Assembly: GCF_002287175.1 (NCBI RefSeq)
Contig: NZ_LMVM01000008.1
Location: 1 to 23,920 of the forward strand
Reading direction: 5' to 3'
Length of the DNA stretch: 23,920 nt
Source of the DNA: Methanobacterium bryantii
GTDB taxonomy: Archaea > Methanobacteriota > Methanobacteria > Methanobacteriales > Methanobacteriaceae
The notes under the pieces are model-generated. The model was not told where the DNA came from and ran no database searches. It saw only the letters and a list, made by a program, of their open reading frames with translations. The translations under genes were made by a program, and so were the position numbers. Positions 7,478 through 15,719 of the stretch are shown here, one piece after another; position 1 is the stretch's first letter, and each line of letters begins with the position of its first letter.

Positions 7478-8095
7478 TTAAACCCTGGCTAAAGATATTA
7501 TGGTAACGCTTTCAACAACCGCAGCCACAAACAGCATGATTAAAACAAGTACATATGATTTTAAGTTGTATGCCCATGCTTTTTTCCATGCTTTAAACCT
7601 GCTCTCTTCCCCAAGGGCTTTTGGTTTTGCAATTGCCAAGACAAAGTCAAGGCTGGCTGCAAATGCAATGATATAAGCCACACCTTCAAGTATTAAAGTT
7701 GGAATGACCGCTATTAAAAGCATTGCTGCACCGGAACTTGTAGGGGCATAAATCAATCCCCACATGATGGGCCTGTAAATGAATACCAGTGTTCCTATAC
7801 CAATCAGGTTTAACAATGTAATAGCGAGAAAACTCCCTAAAATACTGTTAAATACAAAAATGGTTAAAATTACCTTAATTACATCACCTGCACCAATAGC
7901 CTGCAGTAATCCGGGGAATACTGTGGAAAACTGGCTGCTTATGTTTCCTCCTGTTCCAGTACTTATTGGAGGGTATAACAATCCTATTACCATTCCAATA
8001 ATGACCAACCCGTAATAAATCGCAAAACAATATAAAAAACGTTTTTTGTAGCGCTCCACATAAAATTTATAGATATTTTTTATCCTATTTAACAT
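7478..8095 (-). CDS. SpoIIM (stage II sporulation M)-like membrane protein
   Basis: A 205-residue integral membrane protein with about five hydrophobic segments. The order fits the SpoIIM/DUF95 superfamily: an N-terminal amphipathic region with Lys/Arg, a first helix near 22-41, the VFNSILGSFLAITLLN segment near 78-95, the PTLILEGVAYIIAFAASLDF segment (the conserved Pro...Glu turn of the family) near 131-150, and a final helix near 180-200. Archaeal members are widespread and of unknown function; despite the name they have nothing to do with spores here. A CAGGGATC site precedes the ATG and a TATA-like AGATATATTAAA lies upstream. It is divergent from the small membrane protein at 8233. Confidence 0.8.
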   Translation of the reverse strand: MLNRIKNIYKFYVERYKKRFLYCFAIYYGLVIIGMVIGLLYPPISTGTGGNISSQFSTVFPGLLQAIGAGDVIKVILTIFVFNSILGSFLAITLLNLIGIGTLVFIYRPIMWGLIYAPTSSGAAMLLIAVIPTLILEGVAYIIAFAASLDFVLAIAKPKALGEESRFKAWKKAWAYNLKSYVLVLIMLFVAAVVESVTIISLARV

Positions 8096-8232
8096 AACGA
8101 TCCCTGTTATAACGTGGGTAGTAACTTTTAATATATCTTTATGGTTTTAAAGTGGAACGATTTTCAGACTAAATTATATATCAGCAGATTAATAGTTTAC
8201 TTAAGGAAAAATTAGTATAAGGATGTGAATAA

Positions 8233-8595
8233 ATGCTTAACTGGAAATCTTTAGGTTTTGGTATTGCTCTTGCAATTGTGATGTTTTTCATGTTTATGTT
8301 TAACGCGTCTTCGCTGGCGATTTTAAGCTTTATTATTGCACCATTAGTTGGAACATATATTCTCGGTGGTGAACTGAAGATGGCGGCTATTTATGGGGCT
8401 GCAATAAGCTTTTTTGGAAGTATAATTTCCATATTGTTGTATACTGCACTTATTAGTTATTTTTCAAAGACAGCTATACCTTTAGGACTTAACGTAGTTA
8501 CTTTAATAGCAGTATGTGTCATTTATGCAGTTATTGGAGCCGTTTTTGGTATTGCCGGTGCTGCAATTAAAAATAAATTAATGGAAAAAAAATAA
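8233..8595 (+). CDS. Small four-helix membrane protein (DUF5518-like)
   Basis: A 120-residue protein made almost entirely of four hydrophobic helices (about 6-26, 28-44, 50-74, 85-112) rich in Gly and Ala, ending in a basic tail (KNKLMEKK). The pattern resembles DUF5518-type proteins common in Methanobacteriales, but the assignment rests on general appearance. An AAGGATGTGA ribosome site precedes the ATG, with a TATA-like AATTATATAT near 8171-8180. The 3' end faces the glycosyltransferase gene with only 12 bases between stops, including a T-rich stretch that may terminate the transcript. No function can be assigned. Confidence 0.65.
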   Translation: MLNWKSLGFGIALAIVMFFMFMFNASSLAILSFIIAPLVGTYILGGELKMAAIYGAAISFFGSIISILLYTALISYFSKTAIPLGLNVVTLIAVCVIYAVIGAVFGIAGAAIKNKLMEKK

Positions 8596-8607
8596 TTCCA
8601 CATTTTT

Positions 8608-9648
8608 TTATTTTCTTTTCTCATAAATTATTCCTGCAATTTTATCTGCAGACTCTAAAACGTCTTTTCCATATTTTGAAGCTCTGTCTTTATTTTGGTT
8701 GATGTTTTCCAGGAAATCATTTACAACTTCATCCAGGTTATCAAGATCGCTTTCAACCATTGCACCGCTGAATACATCACCCATATTGTGATAACGCCCG
8801 TATTTAACTCGAAGCAGTGTTATGATTGGCAAATTGCAGGCAATGGCTTCATGAAGCATCACCCCATCGTCTGTGATGATTACGAAGTCTGCCAGTTTGT
8901 AGAGATCACGCACCCAGTCGATATAACCTAAATAGAGTATTCCATCGCTTTCAAGGTATTCTCGATATTTTTCATCCAGCGGATGCCCTATAACCACTAT
9001 ATTTGCTTTAACTCCACTGTCTCTAAGTTTAGGTGCGGCAAGGGCCATTTTTTCAAAAAGAGTAGATCCTGATGATAAGAGTATTGTGGGAAGTGTAGGG
9101 TCGTAACCTTCTGGCATTAATTCCAGTGCTTTTTCTCTGCTTCCGCTTACAACTTCAGGATTTATAGGCATGTAAACTTTGTGCACATTTTTATTATTCA
9201 CTGATGATTTAAATAATGGAGATTCTGGTAGTACAACAACGGTGGTAAATTTGGATACTTTTGAATCAGTAGGGGTGGATACAACTCCCACTGATGGAAT
9301 ACCTGCAATTTTAGCTGCCAGGCACCCGACTACTGCTCCTCCACCTATTGATCCTACAACCACATCAGGTTTTATTTTTCTGTACAGGCTTATAGCTTCA
9401 AAAACAGCCTTGATAATTTTAAAACCGCCTTTTACAAGGGTAAGTTTAGTAGCGGCATGCCCTCCTGCCTGTGGAATACTCGTTTCATGCCATTTTATGT
9501 CGTTTTTTTCAAATAATAACCCTGGAGCGTCGTGATTCAGGGCAAATTCACAGTGGACGCCATGTTCAGACAGTGCTTTAGCTATATTAAGGGCAATTGC
9601 GGCGTCTCCTCCGATCCCGCGCCCTGTAACCATAAATAATACTTTCAT
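8608..9648 (-). CDS. MurG-like glycosyltransferase (GT28 fold)
   Basis: A 346-residue GT-B glycosyltransferase resembling MurG/GT28 enzymes, which transfer a sugar from UDP-GlcNAc-type donors to a lipid-linked acceptor. The N-terminal glycine-rich loop (GRGIGGDAA, about 9-17) replaces the GGTGGH acceptor-site motif of MurG. A second Gly-rich loop SIGGGAVVG at about 99-107 matches the family. In the C-terminal donor domain, LLSSGST at about 190-196 and TDDGVMLHEAIACNLPII at about 260-277 match the nucleotide-sugar pocket. It has no membrane segment and is probably peripheral. An AGGTGA site precedes the ATG. In a pseudomurein archaeon it may add the second sugar of the wall precursor or act on another surface glycan; the MraY-like gene at 14693 is the natural partner type. 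Family firm, acceptor unknown. Confidence 0.8.
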   Translation of the reverse strand: MKVLFMVTGRGIGGDAAIALNIAKALSEHGVHCEFALNHDAPGLLFEKNDIKWHETSIPQAGGHAATKLTLVKGGFKIIKAVFEAISLYRKIKPDVVVGSIGGGAVVGCLAAKIAGIPSVGVVSTPTDSKVSKFTTVVVLPESPLFKSSVNNKNVHKVYMPINPEVVSGSREKALELMPEGYDPTLPTILLSSGSTLFEKMALAAPKLRDSGVKANIVVIGHPLDEKYREYLESDGILYLGYIDWVRDLYKLADFVIITDDGVMLHEAIACNLPIITLLRVKYGRYHNMGDVFSGAMVESDLDNLDEVVNDFLENINQNKDRASKYGKDVLESADKIAGIIYEKRK

Positions 9649-9701
9649 TTATTCACCTTTTAATTAAAAATCTATAGATTTGAAATCCATTTGAAATCAT
9701 T

Positions 9702-9764
9702 ATCATTTTTTAGTTTTACTAAAATGATTTTTCATAATTTAAAATTAGTTAATTCTAATTTTAA
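9702..9764. repeat. Two AT-rich inverted repeats between minus-strand genes
   Basis: The first is ATCATTTTTTAGT/ACTAAAATGAT with loop TTT (9702-9728), paired except for a two-base bulge. The second is TTAAAATTAG/CTAATTTTAA (9739-9764), a perfect 10-bp stem around TTAATT. They lie after the 3' end of the YbjQ-membrane gene and before the glycosyltransferase, so terminator or operator roles are both possible. Confidence 0.5.
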
Positions 9765-9913
9765 GTTTGTTAAATGGAGTTATGCTAATTTAAATCAAAA
9801 TTTGTATGGATATTATATAAATATTGCTGATGTATTATCATAAATATGATAGATTCCCAACTATAAAATTTGGTAATAAATGGTTTAAAAATAAGAATTT
9901 GGGTGCTGAAGAT

Positions 9914-10720
9914 TTATTCGTACAGTACAGCACTGCCGGTAGCTGTTACTATTACTGTACTTCCTTTGATCCCGCCAACGCTTCTATAATCGATATTAAC
10001 GCCTAAAATACCATTTGCACCTATTTTTTTTGCTTCACTTTCCAGGTTTTGAAGCGCCTCATTTCTTACCAGTCCTATTTTATATTCTATATTTGAACCA
10101 TTTTTTGAGGCAATTTTTTTTAAACGCGATGAATTCTCATCTTTTTCTTCTTTTAAGATAGCTTCTCCTGTAATTAAGCCCAATTGTTTAACTATATTTT
10201 TTCCATTAAGATTGGTTGTAGTTGCAAATAAAAGGTCTAGCTGGGGTAAATCTATATTTTTAGGAGTTTCCATTTCTTCTATTTCTTTTCCAAGTAGTTT
10301 TGAGATTAAATTTCCTATTAGTCCTATAACGTAAGTTATAGTCCCGAGGAAAACAACAAACAAAAGGTAATTAACAAATATTGGAACAGCAGCCTGTATG
10401 GTGAGTGCAATACCTCCTAATGTGAATAAATTAAGGGTTATTGGATTTTTAGGGAAGAACCAGCCGTATATATTGATGATGACAAATATTAAAAGGGCGC
10501 TGATAGCTCCAGTGCTCCTGCCGTACTTTCTTTGGGCTATATATGCTTCGCTAAACCCTGCAATTAAAGGTGATATTATAAACATGATGTTAAATCCGAA
10601 AATAACTAAATTTGCGTATACACAAATAACGGCAGATATAAATCCGAGGGTGGTCCCTATAATTACTGCAAGAATTCCCCATCTTTTGGTTATGATGCTG
10701 TTTTTTAGTGAAATTAACAA
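9914..10720 (-). CDS. Membrane protein with C-terminal YbjQ (DUF74) domain
   Basis: A 268-residue protein. The N-terminal ~145 residues hold about four hydrophobic segments. The C-terminal ~105 residues are a YbjQ/UPF0145-type domain (LGLITGEAIL near 179-188, GANGILGVNIDYRS near 236-249, then TVIVTATGSAVLYE). YbjQ domains form ring-shaped pentamers in structures; heavy-metal binding has been proposed for the family without firm proof. The translated start is TTG, chosen because GGTGAT lies about 7 bases upstream and the reading continues cleanly. It follows a stand-alone YbjQ gene by 19 bases, so the two are probably one transcript and may co-assemble. The fusion would place a YbjQ ring at the membrane. 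Function unknown. Confidence 0.75.
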   Translation of the reverse strand: MLISLKNSIITKRWGILAVIIGTTLGFISAVICVYANLVIFGFNIMFIISPLIAGFSEAYIAQRKYGRSTGAISALLIFVIINIYGWFFPKNPITLNLFTLGGIALTIQAAVPIFVNYLLFVVFLGTITYVIGLIGNLISKLLGKEIEEMETPKNIDLPQLDLLFATTTNLNGKNIVKQLGLITGEAILKEEKDENSSRLKKIASKNGSNIEYKIGLVRNEALQNLESEAKKIGANGILGVNIDYRSVGGIKGSTVIVTATGSAVLYE

Positions 10721-10739
10721 GAAGTATCACCCGTGACAA

Positions 10740-11063
10740 TTATTCATAGTGCACTGCGGTACCGTACATGGTGACAAGGATAGTGTTTCCCATAGTCCCT
10801 CCGAGGTTATGGTAAGCTATTTGAACACCCAGTATGGCATTTGCACCAAGTTTTTCTGCTTTTTCCTGCATACTGGACAGTGCTAATTCCCTTGCTTTTT
10901 TTAATTCCTCTTCGTAAGCTGAGGTTCTCCCACCGACAACATCTCTAACCCCTGAAAAAAGGTCTTTATACACGTTTGCACCTAAGAGTGCTTCTCCAGT
11001 TACTAGACCAAAGTACTCACTTATTTTCTTTCCCTCAATATTGGGTGTGTTTAAAATCAGCAT
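10740..11063 (-). CDS. YbjQ/UPF0145 family protein
   Basis: A 107-residue soluble protein matching the full YbjQ (DUF74) domain in length and motifs: an N-terminal strand, YFGLVTGEALLGANV at about 17-31, the central helix with EELKKARELALSSMQEKAEK, then LGANAILGVQIAYHNLGG and the closing strand ILVTMYGTAVHYE. It is predicted to form a cytoplasmic homo-oligomer. An AAAGGAAG site lies before the ATG. It is the first gene of a two-gene unit with the membrane-fused paralogue downstream (19-base gap). Biological role unknown; a metal-related role has been suggested for the family. Confidence 0.9.
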   Translation of the reverse strand: MLILNTPNIEGKKISEYFGLVTGEALLGANVYKDLFSGVRDVVGGRTSAYEEELKKARELALSSMQEKAEKLGANAILGVQIAYHNLGGTMGNTILVTMYGTAVHYE

Positions 11064-11189
11064 TTTTAATCTTCCTTTTAATCTGTAGACACTAATATAT
11101 TCTATAGATTATGTAGGGAATTGGTTATAAATGTTTTGGCAAAAAAGAAAAATTGTTATTTACTAAAAAGAAAAAAGAAAAAAGAAACA

Positions 11190-11423
11190 TTACATTCGTC
11201 TTTCCATACGCCTTAAAATTACTTTATCACCGATTGCATCAACCATATCCATAGAAATAACTCTTTCTTCACCCATACCTAGTTTTCCTGAGATAGTGCC
11301 TTCTTTTGCTATGATGCCTGTCACCATTTTGTTTGTCACATCTATTTCTAAATCATCAACTACGCCGACGGTATCTCCATTTGAATCAACAATATCTTTT
11401 CCAGATAAATCTTTTGCATGCAT
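11190..11423 (-). CDS. PRC-barrel domain protein
   Basis: A 77-residue protein that is a single PRC-barrel: an opening AKDLSGKDIVDSNGDTVGVV segment, the DLEIDV strand, then IIAKEG, and the closing VISMDMVDAIGDKVILRR. PRC-barrels are small beta-barrels found in photosynthetic reaction centre H subunits, in RimM, and as stand-alone archaeal proteins. The stand-alone archaeal forms are abundant in methanogens and some have been linked to cell division and protein-protein contacts. An AGGTGAT site precedes the ATG. It stands apart from the YbjQ pair by about 125 bases and probably has its own promoter. A weak inverted repeat (CAAAATCT/AGATTTTG, 11506-11532) lies in its upstream region. Confidence 0.9.
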   Translation of the reverse strand: MHAKDLSGKDIVDSNGDTVGVVDDLEIDVTNKMVTGIIAKEGTISGKLGMGEERVISMDMVDAIGDKVILRRMERRM

Positions 11424-11764
11424 TATATCACCTGCCTTTTTTAAATCAAGTTCTGGACAATTTGAATCCCTTGTAATTCAAAAACTCACAGATTTTCACA
11501 TTTCCCAAAATCTGATATTTTAAAAGATTTTGAGAAGTTGAAAATTGAACAGAATATAATTTCTGTTTTAGTGGGGCCATTGTAACTTGAATATAATTAA
11601 CATGGCGTTAATACTTTTTGTAAAATAAATATTATATAATTTGTTGTTTGTAATTTCCAAAAAAGTAAGTCTAATAATCATAGTTACTTAAAAATAGGAA
11701 AATTTAGTAAAGATAAGTGTGATTTTAAAAGAGTAGAGAGGATTTTCTAAATGCATTATTTATT
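11424..11764. other. Intergenic region upstream of the PRC-barrel gene
   Basis: About 340 AT-rich bases between two minus-strand genes. It holds an inverted repeat CAAAATCT/AGATTTTG (11506-11513 and 11525-11532, 11-base loop) whose flanks CCC and AGA/GAG recall the hairpin arrays elsewhere, though with a longer loop. This may be a degenerate member. No gene was seen. Confidence 0.4.
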
Positions 11765-14158
11765 TTAACTTACATTCCATACCATTACTCCATAGGGATC
11801 TATTATTTTACCCTCTTTATGTAAAAGCTTGAATTTACTTAAATCTGCACCGTTTGTAAGGTATAATCTTGTAAACATGGAATCTTCAAGTTCCTTATTC
11901 AACATAACAGCAAGATAAATATCATTTTCTTTTACTAAGATTATACTAAATGAACTAGAATTGGAAACGATCTTATTCATTGAAACATTACCATTTTGAA
12001 CTACAATTAACTTGTGAGGCTCCAGTACATGGATCTGGTTATTTTGCTCATATTGAAAACCTGCAACTACTTTTGATCCGTTTATCTGTGCAACAATACC
12101 GTTTTGAGCTGAAATTACGGTTGTACCGTTAACCTCCCGGGAAGCCGCTTGTTGAGCAGAATAACTGTAGCCTTTTCCTGTGTTATTTTGGAAGTTCCAG
12201 CCCCCAAAGTAAGACCACCAGTATGATTTTGAAAGGAGGTACATGTTATTTAAGAACAGGACATGTGGGGACGGTTTAGCTGGATGTGTGTATTTTAGCA
12301 CATTTTGGGCTTGATCAGGAGTTAACTTATAATCTTTTGTGAGTACGTCTTGGGCAGCCGGTTTATCAACCAGTAGAATTTTATCCAGTATTTCAACACT
12401 TTTACCAGTATCATGCGTATAATTTTCAAGGGTTAAATAGCCCTGATCGCCGCTTGAAGTCAGCATTCTGAGTATTCCTGCAGATAAATTTTCATTATTT
12501 GTTAGCAGTGCCTTTCCAACCCAGTAAGCACGCGGCGTGTTTTGAGATCCACCGTCGAATGTAACTGGCCTATCTGCCACTGCAGTAAAAAAGTGACCAA
12601 AATCCCACCATGAAGTTATAACTGTATTTTGAGGTGTGTTATCTTTAATCCACGTTAGTGAATTGTACATTGAATCATCAACATTTGGATATATTGAATT
12701 TGAAAACATATATGATGAAGATGTAGGAGCATATGCTACAAGTGCAATTAATATAAGGGCTGCTATTGTACAGTACTTCTTATTTGGAATATTTTTTGCA
12801 AAATAAGTTGTCATTAGGCCTACAAATGCTCCTGCACCCAATGTTATTGGTATTGAGAATTGTTCAATGAATCTTGACCCCTGTGTTAAAGCAAAACCCA
12901 TGATCAAAATCCAGATTGTAAACAAAATTGCATATAATAAATAATTCTTTTTATTTTTAATTAAATGGGGATTTACTGTATTCTTTCTCTCTGTACTATT
13001 TTCATTTATTTTTATTTTTTTCCGGGTATTTCTTTTATTTTTATTTTTAGGGATGTTTCCCGCTTTTTTAGCTTTTTCTGGTTTTAATTTCCATATAATC
13101 CCGGGAATGCTTAAAATTCCGAATATAAATGGTATGATACCGCCTAACTTTCCTAAAATTTCTGTAATGGTTGGTATTTTAAGTTCATCTACAGATACGT
13201 ATATGTTTGGATAACTGGTAATTTGGATAGATGTATGCAGCTGTGAATTACCAGCAGATCTTATCAAAGTCTCTATAAGTCCTGAAAATCCAAAATAAAC
13301 ACTTAATAATGTAATGTTTAAAATTAAAAACGTAATTAATGAAAAGAATGCTGGCTGGAGCATAATATATTTGACTTTATCGAAATAGTAGTTAAATGAT
13401 TTAATGGTTTCCATTTCAAACATGTAATTTGAAATCAGGAGATATACAACGGCTGTCCCAACTAGCAAATAGAAAATGTACCACCAGCCTTCCCAGGCCA
13501 TGGAATAAACAAGCAGAAAAACTGCTGATAATGATACATAAACTGATCTGGTTTTAATATTCTTTTCAGTGATACTTGCAGTAAAAAATCCTACAATCAA
13601 GATTGGAAAGAGCATGTTGAACATGTCAGTATCAAAGAATCCTGCAAATGTGTGGGTAAAATATGCTGGGACCGTACCAACTAAAATTCCTGCGGCTATC
13701 CCCCCATACTCATTGGTAAGTTTCATTACAAATATGTATGCTGGAATAACGGCTAATGATGCTATAAATGGTGCTAACCAGATAGCAACTTCATTTAAAG
13801 GTGCATTTACAAATGAATTAATTAATTCATAAATAAATGCTGTAATATAAACAATCAGCGGGGGATATGCTGCGGGCCTACCTGAAGGATAATAAGAGTG
13901 CAGGTCCCATGGACTGCCTTCCAATATTGTGTCACCTAGATAATTGTGATCGAGATAATCATAGGTCATCCTGTAGTTGTAATATGAGTCCATTTCACTG
14001 AAATATGGAAGCCCATTTTGATCCTGGAAATTGGACTTTACTTCTCCAGATACTCCAGGTAAATAAGCTGACTGTATTCTAAGAGAAAATGCAAGTATAA
14101 ATACTAAAATTATAATTATTAAAGGCTTAAATTTGGATAAATTCCATTTTATATTCAT
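11765..14158 (-). CDS. aglB: AglB/Stt3 oligosaccharyltransferase
   Basis: A 797-residue catalytic subunit that transfers a lipid-linked glycan to Asn in Asn-x-Ser/Thr of secreted proteins. The N-terminal ~500 residues are a multi-span membrane domain. The first outer loop has EMDSYYNYR (Asp57), the metal/acceptor-site motif, and the second DxD-type motif is DTD at 176-178. The soluble C-terminal domain starts near 500 and carries the diagnostic WWDFG at 517-521, which binds the +2 Ser/Thr. A Lys/Asn-rich low-complexity loop at about 358-400 is likely cytoplasmic and is unusually basic. An AAGGGAT site precedes the ATG. Family identity is firm. The adhesin at 4379, rich in N-x-S/T, is a plausible substrate. 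Confidence 0.95.
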   Translation of the reverse strand: MNIKWNLSKFKPLIIIILVFILAFSLRIQSAYLPGVSGEVKSNFQDQNGLPYFSEMDSYYNYRMTYDYLDHNYLGDTILEGSPWDLHSYYPSGRPAAYPPLIVYITAFIYELINSFVNAPLNEVAIWLAPFIASLAVIPAYIFVMKLTNEYGGIAAGILVGTVPAYFTHTFAGFFDTDMFNMLFPILIVGFFTASITEKNIKTRSVYVSLSAVFLLVYSMAWEGWWYIFYLLVGTAVVYLLISNYMFEMETIKSFNYYFDKVKYIMLQPAFFSLITFLILNITLLSVYFGFSGLIETLIRSAGNSQLHTSIQITSYPNIYVSVDELKIPTITEILGKLGGIIPFIFGILSIPGIIWKLKPEKAKKAGNIPKNKNKRNTRKKIKINENSTERKNTVNPHLIKNKKNYLLYAILFTIWILIMGFALTQGSRFIEQFSIPITLGAGAFVGLMTTYFAKNIPNKKYCTIAALILIALVAYAPTSSSYMFSNSIYPNVDDSMYNSLTWIKDNTPQNTVITSWWDFGHFFTAVADRPVTFDGGSQNTPRAYWVGKALLTNNENLSAGILRMLTSSGDQGYLTLENYTHDTGKSVEILDKILLVDKPAAQDVLTKDYKLTPDQAQNVLKYTHPAKPSPHVLFLNNMYLLSKSYWWSYFGGWNFQNNTGKGYSYSAQQAASREVNGTTVISAQNGIVAQINGSKVVAGFQYEQNNQIHVLEPHKLIVVQNGNVSMNKIVSNSSSFSIILVKENDIYLAVMLNKELEDSMFTRLYLTNGADLSKFKLLHKEGKIIDPYGVMVWNVS

Positions 14159-14273
14159 ATATTATCCCTTATGGTACTATTACATATTATTTTAATAATT
14201 AATATTAATAATTTGCTCTAAAAATATTTAAATGTTTGCTTATAGCGCTAATACTGTTAAAATTACCAATTAG

Positions 14274-14298
14274 GTATTCTAGACTAGCTCTAGAGTAC
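14274..14298. repeat. 10-bp inverted repeat in the aglB upstream region
   Basis: GTATTCTAGA and TCTAGAGTAC flank CTAGC. Nine of ten positions pair and the tenth is a T-G wobble. The repeat lies between the divergent aglB and the 51-residue membrane protein gene, about 115 bases from the aglB start. It could be an operator for either promoter. No protein binding to this sequence is known to me. Confidence 0.5.
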
Positions 14299-14394
14299 AA
14301 AATCAAAGAAAGATATCTGGATTAAAATTTAGCCATTACTAAAATTTATAGCGTAATAAAGTTATCTCATTACATCTGCTGGTTAAAAACATTT

Positions 14395-14410
14395 GAAAAG
14401 ACTTAAATAC
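14395..14410 (+). promoter_or_regulatory. BRE/TATA promoter giving a near-leaderless transcript
   Basis: GAAAAG (BRE-like) is followed by ACTTAAATAC. Usual spacing puts the transcription start within a few bases of the ATG at 14433. The downstream gene has no clear Shine-Dalgarno site, which fits leaderless translation. Confidence 0.55.
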
Positions 14411-14432
14411 TTAAAAAAGACGATTAAGTTCT

Positions 14433-14588
14433 ATGAAAGTAGCAAACTTAATTGTATATTTATGTGCGGTTGTAATGATAATTCTCGGAGTTTACAGCTT
14501 CATTTACCTTAAAGATATTTATTCTGGAGTAATATGGCCGGTATTTGGTATAATTATTGCTATTTTAGGTTACATAAGGCTCAAATAA
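14433..14588 (+). CDS. 51-residue two-helix membrane protein
   Basis: A short ORF, ATG to TAA, encoding a protein of two hydrophobic helices (about 4-25 and 31-49) joined by a short turn containing YLKD, ending in RLK. Support comes from a well-placed BRE/TATA box about 25-30 bases upstream, a clean membrane-hairpin pattern and an isolated position on its own strand. There is no obvious ribosome site, so translation is probably leaderless. Family not recognised. It is the only plus-strand gene in a long minus-strand block between aglB and the MraY-like gene. Confidence 0.6.
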   Translation: MKVANLIVYLCAVVMIILGVYSFIYLKDIYSGVIWPVFGIIIAILGYIRLK

Positions 14589-14692
14589 AATCTTAAAAAA
14601 ATATTTTTTTTTATTTTTGATTTGGAATAACTAGAAAAATATGATTTTATAGTACTGCTTTTTATAATTTTCAATAAATTGAAATTCAGTTA

Positions 14693-15595
14693 TTATTTGT
14701 AAGCATGAGGGTTATAGAAAAGTCTTCTAAATCCTAAAATTTTAAATAAATGCTTTTTTATAATGATTTCACGTTTTCCAAGGATGATTTTACGTATTAG
14801 GTCTCCAAGGCCCCCTCCAGTAAGAACATCCATGATATAATCTCCAAAATATGGATTTTTTATGTCTAGTTTCTCCTCTAAAAAGATGTTTAGATTCTTT
14901 CTTCTTATAAATGATATAACAAATAATGTAATGATAAATAAGGCCAGTACTCCTAAAAAACTCCCAATTGAATATCCCATACTGGAAACACTGCCGTAGA
15001 CTCCACCTAAAACTGCATAAGCAATTCCAAGTGCTACAGCAAATGAGTGATTTCCAATTTCACCCATCATGATCTTTCCTTTATAGTCCAGCGGGGCGTA
15101 GCCAATACACGCTGCCAGAACAACCAGGGGAATATAAATGGATAATCCTGCAGGCACTGCTAAAATAAGCGCAAGAATGCACATAATAATCACAGTAGAA
15201 CAGGCAGCTCCTGGCTGCATATCTGCAATATTTAAAGGTTGAATCATAAGTGCAATCAAGATTGAAGCAGGTCCAACATAAAAAAATCCAATTACAGCTA
15301 CGGCAAGCATTCCCATGCCTCTTGAAAGCTGACCTATCTCGAACGGCAGCATTTTAGTTTTTTTCCTTCCAATTAAATCATCTAAAAATGCAAAAATCCC
15401 AATTAAAGCTACAAGATAACTGTAATTTAAAGGTAAAAATAGCAATATGGCTATAAATGGTGCAATTCCAACGGCACGGGGTGTTCCTCCCCTAACACTG
15501 GTATATAAACTACTGCTGCTTTTTTTAATTATCCAGCTAAACAGCAGTGTTAAAATAGCAGATATCATGAATGATAGAATGATCTCGGTATACAT
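14693..15595 (-). CDS. MraY-like/GT4 phospho-sugar transferase, pseudomurein-type
   Basis: A 300-residue polytopic membrane protein of the MraY/WecA (GT4) superfamily, which moves a phospho-sugar from a UDP-linked precursor to a polyprenyl phosphate. An early RGGTPRAVG at about 35-43 matches MraY's GTPTMGG region. The catalytic-site Asp pair is LDDLIGRKK (Asp72, Asp73), and NIADMQPGAA at about 122-131 corresponds to NLTDGLDGLA. MMGEIGNHSF at about 176-185 corresponds to MGDTGS with Glu in place of the conserved Asp. About ten membrane segments are expected. These differences fit archaeal pseudomurein enzymes, which would load the wall precursor on undecaprenyl-type carriers. An AGGTGA site lies before the ATG. 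The upstream neighbour on the same strand is the membrane-anchored hydrolase (124-base gap). Confidence 0.8.
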   Translation of the reverse strand: MYTEIILSFMISAILTLLFSWIIKKSSSSLYTSVRGGTPRAVGIAPFIAILLFLPLNYSYLVALIGIFAFLDDLIGRKKTKMLPFEIGQLSRGMGMLAVAVIGFFYVGPASILIALMIQPLNIADMQPGAACSTVIIMCILALILAVPAGLSIYIPLVVLAACIGYAPLDYKGKIMMGEIGNHSFAVALGIAYAVLGGVYGSVSSMGYSIGSFLGVLALFIITLFVISFIRRKNLNIFLEEKLDIKNPYFGDYIMDVLTGGGLGDLIRKIILGKREIIIKKHLFKILGFRRLFYNPHAYK

Positions 15596-15719
15596 TGGTT
15601 CACCTGTATTAAAAATTAGGGATGGAGCTATATTAAATTTGTTAATATTCCAATTTACACATATTTATTTAATAAAAAACTATGGCTTTGAATGCAAAAA
15701 ATTTAAAGAAAGTGTAAAT

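Noticed and set aside
9668..9681. AAATCTATAGATTT palindrome sharing TCTATAGATT with 11101-11110
   Set aside because: A 10-base AT-rich match between two promoters is weak evidence for a common operator.
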